From the NCBI GenBank assembly GCA_903927605.1, contig CAIYNT010000292.1, positions 1 through 35,158 of the forward strand: a DNA stretch of 35,158 nucleotides. Direction: 5' to 3'. Numbering within the stretch: position 1 is the first letter of the stretch; every line of letters begins with the position of its first letter. The notes under the pieces were generated by a model, which did no database searches, was not told the DNA's origin, and saw only the letters and a program-made list of their open reading frames with translations. Made by a program: the position numbers and the translations under genes. This document shows positions 17,136 to 24,118 of this stretch, piece after piece. This stretch comes from an uncultured Holophagaceae bacterium (GTDB lineage Bacteria; Acidobacteriota; Holophagae; Holophagales; Holophagaceae).

Positions 17136-18655
17136 TCCGCTCCATGCTGCTCGCGGTCCTGGCCGTGCTCTTCTTGCAGGCGCAAGTCCCCCTGCCATTG
17201 CCGGATGGCCCGGTGCGTCTGGTCATTCCCGAAGCCTCGGCCCTGGATGCCGCCCTCAAGGGTGGCTACCGGGAATTCCTCAACGGGGAGCCCCGGGAGG
17301 GCGATCCCCTCGTCGCCGCCTGGCGACGTACCCAGGTGGGTACCAAGCTCGAGGACCAGTGGGGCCGCCTCGCCGGCGACCTGCCCTGGACTTGGGACAC
17401 GATCCGGAAACTGCAACCGAAGTCTGTGGGTCTGGCCATCCTCGAGGTCGGCCATCTGGAGGCGGTGCTCGTCATCGAGACACCGCTGGCGCAGTTGCCG
17501 GTGGCGCTGCCCCGGGGCCAAGCGCGCACCCACGGCGGCGTGGCCTACGCCCTCGTGGCGAAAGGTGCCGCCGACGGAAGCGAGGATAAGGACCGCCGCA
17601 TGGGCCTCGCCTGGGCCCGCATGGGGAACCGGCTCATCCTCGCCACCAGTGAGCGCGCCCTCAAACTCGCAGTGGATGAGGCCCTCGCAGGCCGCGGCTT
17701 TGCGGCGCCCTTGGCGGGCTTGGTCTCCATGGAGCTGAACCTCGAGGCGCTGCGCAGGGACCGCTACTTCCGCCGCGAGTTCCCCTTTCCGGAGGGCCCC
17801 GAGAAAGGTCGCATCCGCGCCGCCCTCCGCAAAGAGAACGGCCAGATGGTCGAAGTACGCGAAGGCGCCAACGAGCCCAGGAAGGGTGTCTTCTCGTTCT
17901 CGGGTGCCGGTTTCGCCGCGGCCGGCTGGCAGGCCGAGGGCGAAGCCTTCTGGCCCACCTTCCGCCGCGCCTGTCTGGAACCCGTCCCAGTCTTGGTCGA
18001 TGAACCTGTTGCCGCCGTGGCGCCTCTGCCTCTGGCGGGCCCCCAGGTGGGCGAAGACCGCTATGCCGTGGACTTCACCAAACCCAAAGCGAGGGTGGGC
18101 GGGGCCAAATCGGAAGAGGGCGATCTCGCTCCCTGGAAGACCCTGCTGGCCCGCCAGCCCATCACCAGCTGGGGCTATGCCCTGAGCCCCGATGGCGCAC
18201 GCCGGGTGGTGTTTCCCTGGCCCGCGACCCTCGATGCGGAATTCCTGGAGGCCTGCCGGGCCACCGTGGCCCGCCGTGCGGGCCGTGCCACGGTCCGGAA
18301 GGTGGGCGATGTGCAGGAGGTCCGCGTGGGGCCGGAGCTGCCGGCCCTGGCCCTGCGCCGAACGGGCGGGTTGCTGTGGGTGGGGGCCTCGGCCCGGGAT
18401 CTCAAGGACCTGCCGGAACCCCGGGCGGAAGCGGATCTCATCCGCTGGGCCCAGGTGGATCTCGCCTCCGCGCGCGCCGAGTCGAAACGCTGGGCCAAGG
18501 TCGAGGGGCCTGCCCGCCCCGAGCAGGTGCGGCCCCTCTCGGATCGCGTCCTGGGCCTGCTCGGCTGGATGCCCGCCACCCGTTCGCTGCGCGTGGAACG
18601 CCACCGCACCTCGGCAGGCTGGACGGAAACGGTGACCTTCGGCGGAGGCCAGTGA
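17132..18655 (+). CDS. Exported protein of unknown function (possibly DUF2138/DUF3352-like)
   Basis: This is a 507-residue protein with a short signal peptide (MIRSMLLAVLAVLFLQAQV). I do not recognise the family with confidence. It has a two-lobed look: each half contains segments of the type WARMGNRLILATSERALKLA and RRTGGLLWVGASARDLKDL, in which a value is assessed and a helix follows. This recalls the DUF3352/DUF2138 class of exported proteins (E. coli YfaA belongs to DUF2138), which in enterobacteria lie next to a DUF2300 gene as here. That link rests on context and general layout, not on a diagnostic motif. The ATG overlaps the previous stop (ATGA), and its own TGA overlaps the following GTG start (GTGA). 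It is presumably periplasmic and part of the same assembly as its neighbours. Confidence 0.7.
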   Translation: MIRSMLLAVLAVLFLQAQVPLPLPDGPVRLVIPEASALDAALKGGYREFLNGEPREGDPLVAAWRRTQVGTKLEDQWGRLAGDLPWTWDTIRKLQPKSVGLAILEVGHLEAVLVIETPLAQLPVALPRGQARTHGGVAYALVAKGAADGSEDKDRRMGLAWARMGNRLILATSERALKLAVDEALAGRGFAAPLAGLVSMELNLEALRRDRYFRREFPFPEGPEKGRIRAALRKENGQMVEVREGANEPRKGVFSFSGAGFAAAGWQAEGEAFWPTFRRACLEPVPVLVDEPVAAVAPLPLAGPQVGEDRYAVDFTKPKARVGGAKSEEGDLAPWKTLLARQPITSWGYALSPDGARRVVFPWPATLDAEFLEACRATVARRAGRATVRKVGDVQEVRVGPELPALALRRTGGLLWVGASARDLKDLPEPRAEADLIRWAQVDLASARAESKRWAKVEGPARPEQVRPLSDRVLGLLGWMPATRSLRVERHRTSAGWTETVTFGGGQ

Positions 18656-20346
18656 TTGGCGTCAGGGGCCGTCTGCTCGTTGCGATCCTCGCGGGGATCG
18701 TGACCGGAGTGGCCTTTGGCCAGGAGCCCGTGCTCCACACCTGGTGCCTGGATCGGAGCCAGCTCGAGATCGCCGAGGGCGCGTCTGACACACCTCTCGC
18801 CGTGGGTTCACTCCAGAAGCCCTTCGTGGTCCGCGCCTGGGCAATGGCCCATCCAGACATGCCTTCACCCCGCTACATCTGCACGGGTGGCGCCTCCTGC
18901 TGGCTGAAGAAGGGCCACGGGGGGCTGGGCCTCGCCAGTGCGCTCGCCCGCTCCTGCAACGCCTACTTCCGCCAGCTGGCCGAGGCCACTCCGCCGCAAG
19001 CGCTGGCGGAGAGCCTGAACCACGCAGGTTTCGCCCCCGCCCCGGCCAATGCGGAGGAAGCCATTGGTCTCGCGGCGCCAAGCCTCCTCCGCATCCGGCC
19101 CTCGCGCCTCCTGGCCGCCTATCAGGAGCTGCTGCGGGAACCCTGGCCCCTGGGGGAGGCCCTCCGCTTGGAAGTTCTCAGGGGGTTGCGCGAGAGCGCC
19201 CGCCTCGGCACGGCCGGGGGCCTGGTCGCCTGGGGGCTCTGGGCCAAAACGGGTACCGTGCCCCTCGATGCCCAACACACCGTGGGCTTCGCCCTGGCCC
19301 TGAACGACAGCGGCTTGGCGATGCTGGCCCGTCTCCGCCCCGGTACCGGCGCCCAGGCCGCCACGGCGCTGGCCGCGCCCCTGGCGGCTCACCGGCCGGG
19401 CACGCCGGTGCCCACACCTGCGGGTGGCACCGTCACCGTACGCCTCTTCGACCTGCTGCCCGCCACCGGATTCACGGTGCGGAACACGGGAGCCACACCC
19501 ATCCCCGATGGCGATGGCTTCCTCGGCCCCGGGGGTCTAAGATCGCTGCGTCCCGGGGATCGGGTGGGTCCGGGCCCGCTGGAACTTCGCGCCGAGGCCC
19601 AGGGCCTGCGTCGGCGCTTCCAGGGCCGCCTCCAGGTGGCCAACGGGCATCTCCTCGCCACGCTCACCAGACGGGCCTATGTCGAAGGCGTGCTCGCCGC
19701 GGAACTGCCCCACGGAAATCCTGCCTTGCGCCTGGAGTTGGGTGCGGCGGTGCTGCGTTTCCTCGCCCGAGGTCGTCGCCACGTGGACGCCGATGTCTGC
19801 GACAACACCCATTGCGCCTGGTTTGTGGGGCAGGGACCGCCCCTGGACTGGACGAATCCGGCCCAGGCCCGGGAAGTGACCGGTGAACCGGAACCCGAGG
19901 CGCTGAGCGATGGGGACTGGGGGCGCATCGAGGCTTTGGCCAAGGTCACCGGTCCCGCGTTCTGGACGGCCCATTGCGGAGGAAGTCCGCTTTCTACCCA
20001 ACAGGTGTGGGGCTGGGGCGAGGCTTCCGCCGCGCCCTGCCCGAGACACGTAGGGCCCGCCGCCGCCTGGATCCGCCTTTGGAGAAGGCAGGATTTGGAA
20101 AGGGCCTTTGGTTCAGGTATTGAATCCATTTCGTTGGAACCTCAACCCGGTGTCTGGGGGCTCACCTTCACCCAGAGTGGCCTGCGGAAGACCTACGGTT
20201 ACGACGATGTCCACCGTCGTATCGCGGCCGTGCTGGGGTGGGATGCCCTGCCGAGTCTAGCGGACCGAGTCGAATTGACCGATGAAGGGCTGCGGCTCCA
20301 GGGTGTGGGCCAGGGGCATCGGGTGGGGCTCTGCCTGGGGAAATGA
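18652..20346 (+). CDS. Penicillin-recognition domain fused to SpoIID-like domain (DUF2300/YfaQ-like)
   Basis: This is a 564-residue exported protein (hydrophobic segment LLVAILAGIVTGVAFG). The first half has the three penicillin-binding motifs in order: S53-L-Q-K56 (SxxK), S101-C-N103 (SxN) and K199-T-G-T202 (KTG), so an active serine transpeptidase, carboxypeptidase or beta-lactamase-like site looks intact. The second half looks like SpoIID/LytB: YVEGVLAAELPHG near 343, a cysteine pair in VCDNTHCAWFVG (383-393), HCGGSPLS near 441, and GVGQGHRVGLC near the C-terminus, resembling the family's GxGHGVGLxQ. The E. coli DUF2300 protein YfaQ has, as I recall, a comparable combination. The start is GTG at 18652, overlapping the upstream TGA; longer upstream readings have no signal peptide. 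It probably binds or edits peptidoglycan or an exported peptide substrate in the periplasm. Confidence 0.8.
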   Translation: MIGVRGRLLVAILAGIVTGVAFGQEPVLHTWCLDRSQLEIAEGASDTPLAVGSLQKPFVVRAWAMAHPDMPSPRYICTGGASCWLKKGHGGLGLASALARSCNAYFRQLAEATPPQALAESLNHAGFAPAPANAEEAIGLAAPSLLRIRPSRLLAAYQELLREPWPLGEALRLEVLRGLRESARLGTAGGLVAWGLWAKTGTVPLDAQHTVGFALALNDSGLAMLARLRPGTGAQAATALAAPLAAHRPGTPVPTPAGGTVTVRLFDLLPATGFTVRNTGATPIPDGDGFLGPGGLRSLRPGDRVGPGPLELRAEAQGLRRRFQGRLQVANGHLLATLTRRAYVEGVLAAELPHGNPALRLELGAAVLRFLARGRRHVDADVCDNTHCAWFVGQGPPLDWTNPAQAREVTGEPEPEALSDGDWGRIEALAKVTGPAFWTAHCGGSPLSTQQVWGWGEASAAPCPRHVGPAAAWIRLWRRQDLERAFGSGIESISLEPQPGVWGLTFTQSGLRKTYGYDDVHRRIAAVLGWDALPSLADRVELTDEGLRLQGVGQGHRVGLCLGK

Positions 20347-20376
20347 CGGATGATGGAGATCCCTTCTGGAGCCTCG

Positions 20377-21189
20377 ATGAAGATCCGCAGTGCTTTCCTG
20401 ATGTGCCTGGCAGCGGTCGTGGTCCTGGCCCAGGCTCCGGCCCCTGCCAGCCCAGGCTGGCGTGACCCGAACCTGAAACCGGGCGAAGGCCTCGCCATCA
20501 CGACGGTGGCTGGCGAGGTGCGTACCTATGGCGAGGCGCAGAAGGAAGCTCCCATGGGCGGTCTCGCGAAGCTGGTGTGGATGCGGCTCGAGGGGACGGA
20601 GTGGGCCAGCATGAGCGTCCGGTTCAACTGCGCGGGCGCGGCCGGGGCCTTCACCTGCTCGAACCGCAAGGGCCATGGCAAGGTGGATCTGGGCAAGGCG
20701 CTGAAGGAGGACTGCGACTTGGCCTTCCTCTACTGGATCAGCGTTGCCGAGGTTGGTTGGAAGGAACTCTACGGCGAGCCCGCCGCCCGGGCCCGGCTGC
20801 TGGAATCCTTCGGACCCTTCCTGGGCCGGAGACTGCCACCCGGCGACACTCTGCCACCCCTGGCCACCGCCTGGGTCGGGGAGGGGGAGCTGCTTCGCAC
20901 GAGCCCCGAGGCATTCCTGCGCTGGCTGATGGAGCCGGAGCAGGCGGGAGTGGTGAACTTCGGGAAACGCTTCCTGGCGAGCTATTGGGTGGACTTCAAG
21001 AACCTCATGGGCAAGGAGGACTGGTGGTTCAAGATCGCCACCGCCCCGGTGCCTGGCGAGCCCGGGGCCACCAGCGCCTGGGTGGTGGGCGGCCTTGGCG
21101 AGTCGCTCGTGGTGCTCCATCTCCCCCGTGGCCGGGGCGAGCAGGAGGGCCTGGCCCGCATCCGCGAGATCCTTGGACTGAAGGGCTGA
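20377..21189 (+). CDS. Exported penicillin-recognition-fold protein lacking catalytic residues
   Basis: This is a 270-residue protein with a signal peptide (MKIRSAFLMCLAAVVVLAQA). The ATG at 20377 is preferred over those at 20350 and 20353 because GGAG lies 6-9 bases upstream and the signal peptide starts at once. It parallels the N-terminal half of the preceding gene product: both have a Cys pair, a G-H-G motif and an A-L-x-x-x-C helix. Here, however, SxxK is G62-L-A-K65, SxN is D112-C-D114, and the KTG position reads K219-I-A. All three catalytic signatures are thus altered, while the surrounding fold pattern (MGGLAKLVW, LGKALKEDCDLAFLYW, WVVGGLGESLVVLHL) remains. It resembles a class D beta-lactamase/penicillin-binding fold turned pseudoenzyme, perhaps a regulator or non-catalytic partner of its neighbour. 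It is the last gene of the coupled operon, 30 nt after the previous stop. Confidence 0.75.
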   Translation: MKIRSAFLMCLAAVVVLAQAPAPASPGWRDPNLKPGEGLAITTVAGEVRTYGEAQKEAPMGGLAKLVWMRLEGTEWASMSVRFNCAGAAGAFTCSNRKGHGKVDLGKALKEDCDLAFLYWISVAEVGWKELYGEPAARARLLESFGPFLGRRLPPGDTLPPLATAWVGEGELLRTSPEAFLRWLMEPEQAGVVNFGKRFLASYWVDFKNLMGKEDWWFKIATAPVPGEPGATSAWVVGGLGESLVVLHLPRGRGEQEGLARIREILGLKG

Positions 21190-21208
21190 TGCGCTGGCTG
21201 GTCGCGTC

Positions 21209-21316
21209 ATGACTTGGTGGGTCTATCTGCTCCGCTGCGGCGACAACGGGGCCCCCTCCGCGAGGCCAGCGGCCGAGTGGGAGTGTCGCGCGGTGCGCGG
21301 CGCGATCTGGGGGTAG
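21209..21316 (+). pseudogene. Truncated 5' fragment 1 of the GIY-YIG gene
   Basis: The frame reads MTWWVYLLRCGD, the natural N-terminus of small GIY-YIG proteins, then switches to unrelated sequence (NGAPSARPAAEWECR...) and stops at TAG 21314-21316 after 35 codons. The first 12 codons correspond to the start of the intact gene at 21476. It is a remnant separated from its remainder by the tandem duplication. Confidence 0.6.
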
Positions 21317-21533
21317 TCCATGTCCCGTCCGCAGCGGCGCGAGCAGAAGCAGGACGCCGGACCGGCGGCCTGGTTCATCTACCTGCTCCGCTGCGGCGAC
21401 AACGGGGCCCCCTCCGCGAGGCCAGCGGCCGAGTGGGAGTGTCGCGTGGTGCGCGGCGCGATCGGGGGGTAGTCCATGTCCCGTCCGCAGCGGCGCGAGA
21501 AGAAGCAGGACGCCGGACCGGCGGCCTGGTTCA
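21222..21533 (+). repeat. Two tandem 156-bp direct repeats
   Basis: Copy 1 is 21222-21377 and copy 2 is 21378-21533. They differ at only about four positions by eye, and a third partial copy (about 22 bases, tctacctgctccgctgcggc...) begins at 21534 inside the intact GIY-YIG gene before diverging. The period of 156 is a multiple of three, so the reading frame is kept. Each unit holds codons for IYLLRCGD, a roughly 70-base insert of unknown origin ending in a TAG, a new ATG, and codons for MSRPQRRE...AAWF. Confidence 0.9.
21320..21472 (+). pseudogene. Truncated 5' fragment 2 of the GIY-YIG gene
   Basis: Starting at ATG 21320 the frame reads MSRPQRREQKQDAGPAAWF followed by IYLLRCGD, nearly identical to the first 27 codons of the intact gene at 21476. 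It then diverges into the same unrelated tail as fragment 1 and stops at TAG 21470-21472 after 50 codons. It lacks the YIG half and catalytic residues, so it should be non-functional. Confidence 0.6.
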
Positions 21534-21763
21534 TCTACCTGCTCCGCTGCGGCGACGGGACCCTCTACTGCGGCATCGCCCTGGACGTGGAGGCGCGCCT
21601 GAAACAGCACCAGGAGGGGAAAGGCGCCAAGTACACCCGGGGCCGTGGGCCGCTGGAACTGGTTTACCGCGAGGCTTGCGAGACGAAGGCCGAGGCCTTG
21701 CGCCGGGAGCGGGCGATCAAGCGGCTGCGCCGGGAGGCCAAACTCAGGCTGTGCGCCCCTTGA
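21476..21763 (+). CDS. GIY-YIG nuclease-family protein (UPF0213/YhbQ-like)
   Basis: This is a 95-residue single-domain protein. WFIYLLRCGDGTLYCGIALDV contains the GIY-YIG core (here IYLL...LYCG), followed by the family's R-L-x-x-H segment (ARLKQHQEGKGAKYTRGRGPLELVY) and a C-terminal basic helix (ALRRERAIKRLRREAKLRL) as in YhbQ-type proteins. These small proteins are thought to be DNA endonucleases with poorly known roles. The first 18 codons (MSRPQRRE to PAA) are extra compared with typical members, which start close to xxYLLRC, and come from the tandem 156-bp duplication just upstream. The 3' end overlaps the rpe stop by 20 bases on the opposite strand (21744-21763). The duplication has probably replaced the native promoter and start, so expression is uncertain. 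Confidence 0.85.
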   Translation: MSRPQRREKKQDAGPAAWFIYLLRCGDGTLYCGIALDVEARLKQHQEGKGAKYTRGRGPLELVYREACETKAEALRRERAIKRLRREAKLRLCAP

Positions 21764-22430
21764 GCATTTCACCCAGCAGGCCAGCCACGGCCTGCTTTGG
21801 ATCCTGGGTCTTGAACACGGCGTTGCCGGCCACCAGACAATCGGCCCCGGCGCGGATCAGATCCCCGGCATTCTTCAGGCTCACGCCACCATCCACCTGG
21901 ATGAAGAAGGGCAGGCCGCGCTCAGTGCGCAGGGCATCCAGCCGCCTCACCTTGTCCAGCACGCGGGAGATGAAGCTCTGGCCGCCGAAGCCCGGGTTCA
22001 CGCTCATGAGCAGCACGAAGTCGAAGTCACCGACCAGATCCACCAGGGTTTCCACGGGTGTGCCGGGATTCAGCACCACACCTGCTTTGCCGCCCGCCTG
22101 GCGGATGGCGGAGAGGGTCCGGTGCAGGTGGGGATCCGCCTCCTGGTGGATGCTCACCCAGTCGGCTCCCGCTTTCACGAACTCGGCGGCATAGCGCAGG
22201 GGCTCCACGATCATCAGGTGGCAATCCAGGGGCAGGGCGGTGGCCTTGCGCAGGCTCTCCACCACCGGCAGGCCGATGGTGATGTTGGGCACGAAGCGGC
22301 CGTCCATGACATCCACATGCACCACCTGCGCGCCCGAGGCTTCGATCATCAGCAGCTCTTCCCCCAGCCGCGTGAAGTCCGCGGATAGGAGCGAAGGGGC
22401 CAGCTGGGGGGAGTCGGGGCGGAGGCTCAT
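21744..22430 (-). CDS. rpe: Ribulose-phosphate 3-epimerase
   Basis: Rpe interconverts ribulose 5-phosphate and xylulose 5-phosphate in the pentose phosphate pathway in the cytoplasm. The 228 residues match the usual length. Family hallmarks are all present: LAPSLLSADF near the N-terminus, HVDVMDGRFVPN (metal-binding His and catalytic Asp), LDCHLMI, the phosphate-side loop MSVNPGFGGQSF, and FIQVDGGV with the second catalytic Asp, followed by AGADCLVAGNAVF. It starts 4 nt after the stop of the amidohydrolase gene on the same strand, so the two form a probable operon. The 3' end overlaps the convergent GIY-YIG gene by 20 bases. No terminator is visible between them. Confidence 0.96.
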   Translation of the reverse strand: MSLRPDSPQLAPSLLSADFTRLGEELLMIEASGAQVVHVDVMDGRFVPNITIGLPVVESLRKATALPLDCHLMIVEPLRYAAEFVKAGADWVSIHQEADPHLHRTLSAIRQAGGKAGVVLNPGTPVETLVDLVGDFDFVLLMSVNPGFGGQSFISRVLDKVRRLDALRTERGLPFFIQVDGGVSLKNAGDLIRAGADCLVAGNAVFKTQDPKQAVAGLLGEMLKGRTA

Positions 22431-22434
22431 CGTT

Positions 22435-24039
22435 CTAGTGTGCCAGGGACACTTCCACTCCGTTCACCCACAGCCGCACCGGCTTCACCTTACGCATGGC
22501 TTCGGGGGTGATGTCATTGAGAGGAACCTGCACCCACAGCAGGTCGGCTACGGCACCTTTCCGGATGACGCCAAGCTCCTTGGCGCGGCCCAGGGCGGCG
22601 GCATTGCCGGTGGTGTAGGCGCGGATGGCTTCGAGGCGCGAAAGCCGCTGGTCAGGCAGGAAGCCGCCCGGGGGATTGCCCTGGGGATCTTGCCGTGTCT
22701 CGGCGGCGGCCAGGGCGATGAAGGGGTTGGCGTCTTCCACGGGGACGTCACTGCCGAAGGCGAGCAGGGCGCCGCCGTCAACGAATCGGCGCCAGGGGAA
22801 GGCCTCCTGCACACGCTCGGGTCCGAGGCGGGCCGGAGTCCAGCTATGGTCCGAAGTGCAGTGGACGGGCTGGACGCTGGCCACCACGCCCAGCCGACCG
22901 AAGCGGGCGGCATCCTCAGCGGTGACGATCTGGGCATGTTCGATGCGCGGAGGGAGCGCGCTCTTGCCCTTCTTCATGGCCTTGGCCAGCAGGTCCAGAG
23001 CCGCGCGATTGGCGGCATCGCCGATGGCATGGATGGCGGGCTGGTAGCCGGCACGCAGGGTGATGGCGGCGTCCGCTGCGACCTTGGCGGGATCCGTGAC
23101 CCAGAGACCCTTCGTGGTGGGTTCGTCAGAGTACGGGGCCAGCAGCCGCGCACCGCGGCTGCCCAGGGCGCCATCCAGGAAAAATTTCACCCCCTGCACC
23201 TGGAAGAAGGACAGCTGCTTTGAACGACCTCGCTTCAGCTCCTTCAGCATGAGGTCATGGTCGTGGGCCAGGTAGGCGAAGACGCGGATGGGCAGGGCCC
23301 CGGCGTCGGCCAGACGACGATAGGCGGCGAGACCGCGCCCATCCACACCCATGTCGGCGACGGTGGTGAAGCCGTTGGCCTGCAGGGAGGCGAGGCCCGC
23401 TCTGAGTTGGGACTCCAGTTCGCCATCCGTGGCCGGTGGGAGGTGCTTCGTGACCAGATCCATGGCGGCATCGAGGAGGATCCCATTAGGTCGACCATAG
23501 GTGTCCTTGAGGATGCGACCGCCCTCGGGATCCGGGGTCTCGGGACCGATGCCGGCGATAGCCAGGGCGGCCGTGTTCACCCAGAGCGCATGGCCATCCA
23601 CGCGCTCGAGGAGGGCGGGCCGGGTCCCCGTGAAGGCATCCAGATCCAGGGCCTTGGGGAAGGTCTTGGTGGACCAGCGGTTCTGATCCCAACCCCTCCC
23701 CCGCAGCCAGCCTTCAGGGTGGGCCAGGGACCATTCGCGGAGCCGTCTGAGGGTTGCCGGCAGGCTGTCGAGCCCGGCGAGATCGACCTCATGGCTCAAG
23801 GCTCCGAGGCCACCGACGTGGGCATGGCCCTCGATGAAGCCGGGTAGCAGGGTGCCACCTGGGAGGTCCACGCGCTGGGCCTTGGGACGCGCCTTGGTGA
23901 GGACATCGATGGGGCCCACGGCCAGAATCTTCCCCTTCTGGATAAGGACGGCCTGGCCATGCAGAGGTCCCTGGGAAGTCCAGACATCGGCTCCGGCGAT
24001 GAGTTGAATAGAGGCGGCAGACGGCGGGGGCAGGGGCAT
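22435..24039 (-). CDS. YtcJ-type amidohydrolase
   Basis: This 534-residue metal-dependent hydrolase is of the amidohydrolase-3 (YtcJ/LAF3-like) family. The motifs run in order: [14 protein letters not shown] (HxH metal site), [28 protein letters not shown] (in which Lys may be the carboxylated metal bridge), [23 protein letters not shown] and [13 protein letters not shown]. The C-terminus returns to the beta-sandwich found in amidohydrolases ([13 protein letters not shown]). There is no convincing signal peptide, as the N-terminus [20 protein letters not shown] is only weakly hydrophobic, so it is probably cytoplasmic. The substrate is unknown; relatives act on amides or N-acyl compounds, and the sequence does not decide which. 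It is co-directional with rpe (4-nt gap) and divergent from the mutase gene, with 79 bp between starts. Confidence 0.9.
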   Translation of the reverse strand: MPLPPPSAASIQLIAGADVWTSQGPLHGQAVLIQKGKILAVGPIDVLTKARPKAQRVDLPGGTLLPGFIEGHAHVGGLGALSHEVDLAGLDSLPATLRRLREWSLAHPEGWLRGRGWDQNRWSTKTFPKALDLDAFTGTRPALLERVDGHALWVNTAALAIAGIGPETPDPEGGRILKDTYGRPNGILLDAAMDLVTKHLPPATDGELESQLRAGLASLQANGFTTVADMGVDGRGLAAYRRLADAGALPIRVFAYLAHDHDLMLKELKRGRSKQLSFFQVQGVKFFLDGALGSRGARLLAPYSDEPTTKGLWVTDPAKVAADAAITLRAGYQPAIHAIGDAANRAALDLLAKAMKKGKSALPPRIEHAQIVTAEDAARFGRLGVVASVQPVHCTSDHSWTPARLGPERVQEAFPWRRFVDGGALLAFGSDVPVEDANPFIALAAAETRQDPQGNPPGGFLPDQRLSRLEAIRAYTTGNAAALGRAKELGVIRKGAVADLLWVQVPLNDITPEAMRKVKPVRLWVNGVEVSLAH

Positions 24040-24118
24040 GGGTGTCTCAGGGGGGAAGGGCCAGTGTAGCGTCGAGGCCCGTTCGGGCGATAAGGTGGAT
24101 CATCGATTCGGAGGCCCC

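Noticed and set aside
15459..17198. 579-codon minus-strand open frame opposite the giant TPR gene
   Set aside because: Same antisense effect; repetitive Gly/Ala/Arg-rich translation with no motif.
20377..21189. Assignment as a DUF1175/YfaT-type protein by analogy with the E. coli yfa locus
   Set aside because: DUF1175 proteins, as I recall them, have an NlpC/P60-like Cys-His pattern that is absent here; the sequence instead parallels the penicillin-recognition half of the preceding gene.
21222..21533. Possible CRISPR-like or satellite array
   Set aside because: Only two full units of 156 bp without unique spacers; the content is coding sequence of the adjacent gene, so it is a local tandem duplication.
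21214..22194. Long plus-strand frame across the 156-bp repeats and rpe
   Set aside because: It is open because the repeat period is a multiple of three, but it lies in a shadow frame of the GIY-YIG gene and antisense to rpe, and the product looks like no protein family.
24040..24118. Divergent promoters between the amidohydrolase and mutase genes
   Set aside because: The 79-bp gap must contain start signals, but I could not pick -35/-10 boxes above chance, so none is listed.
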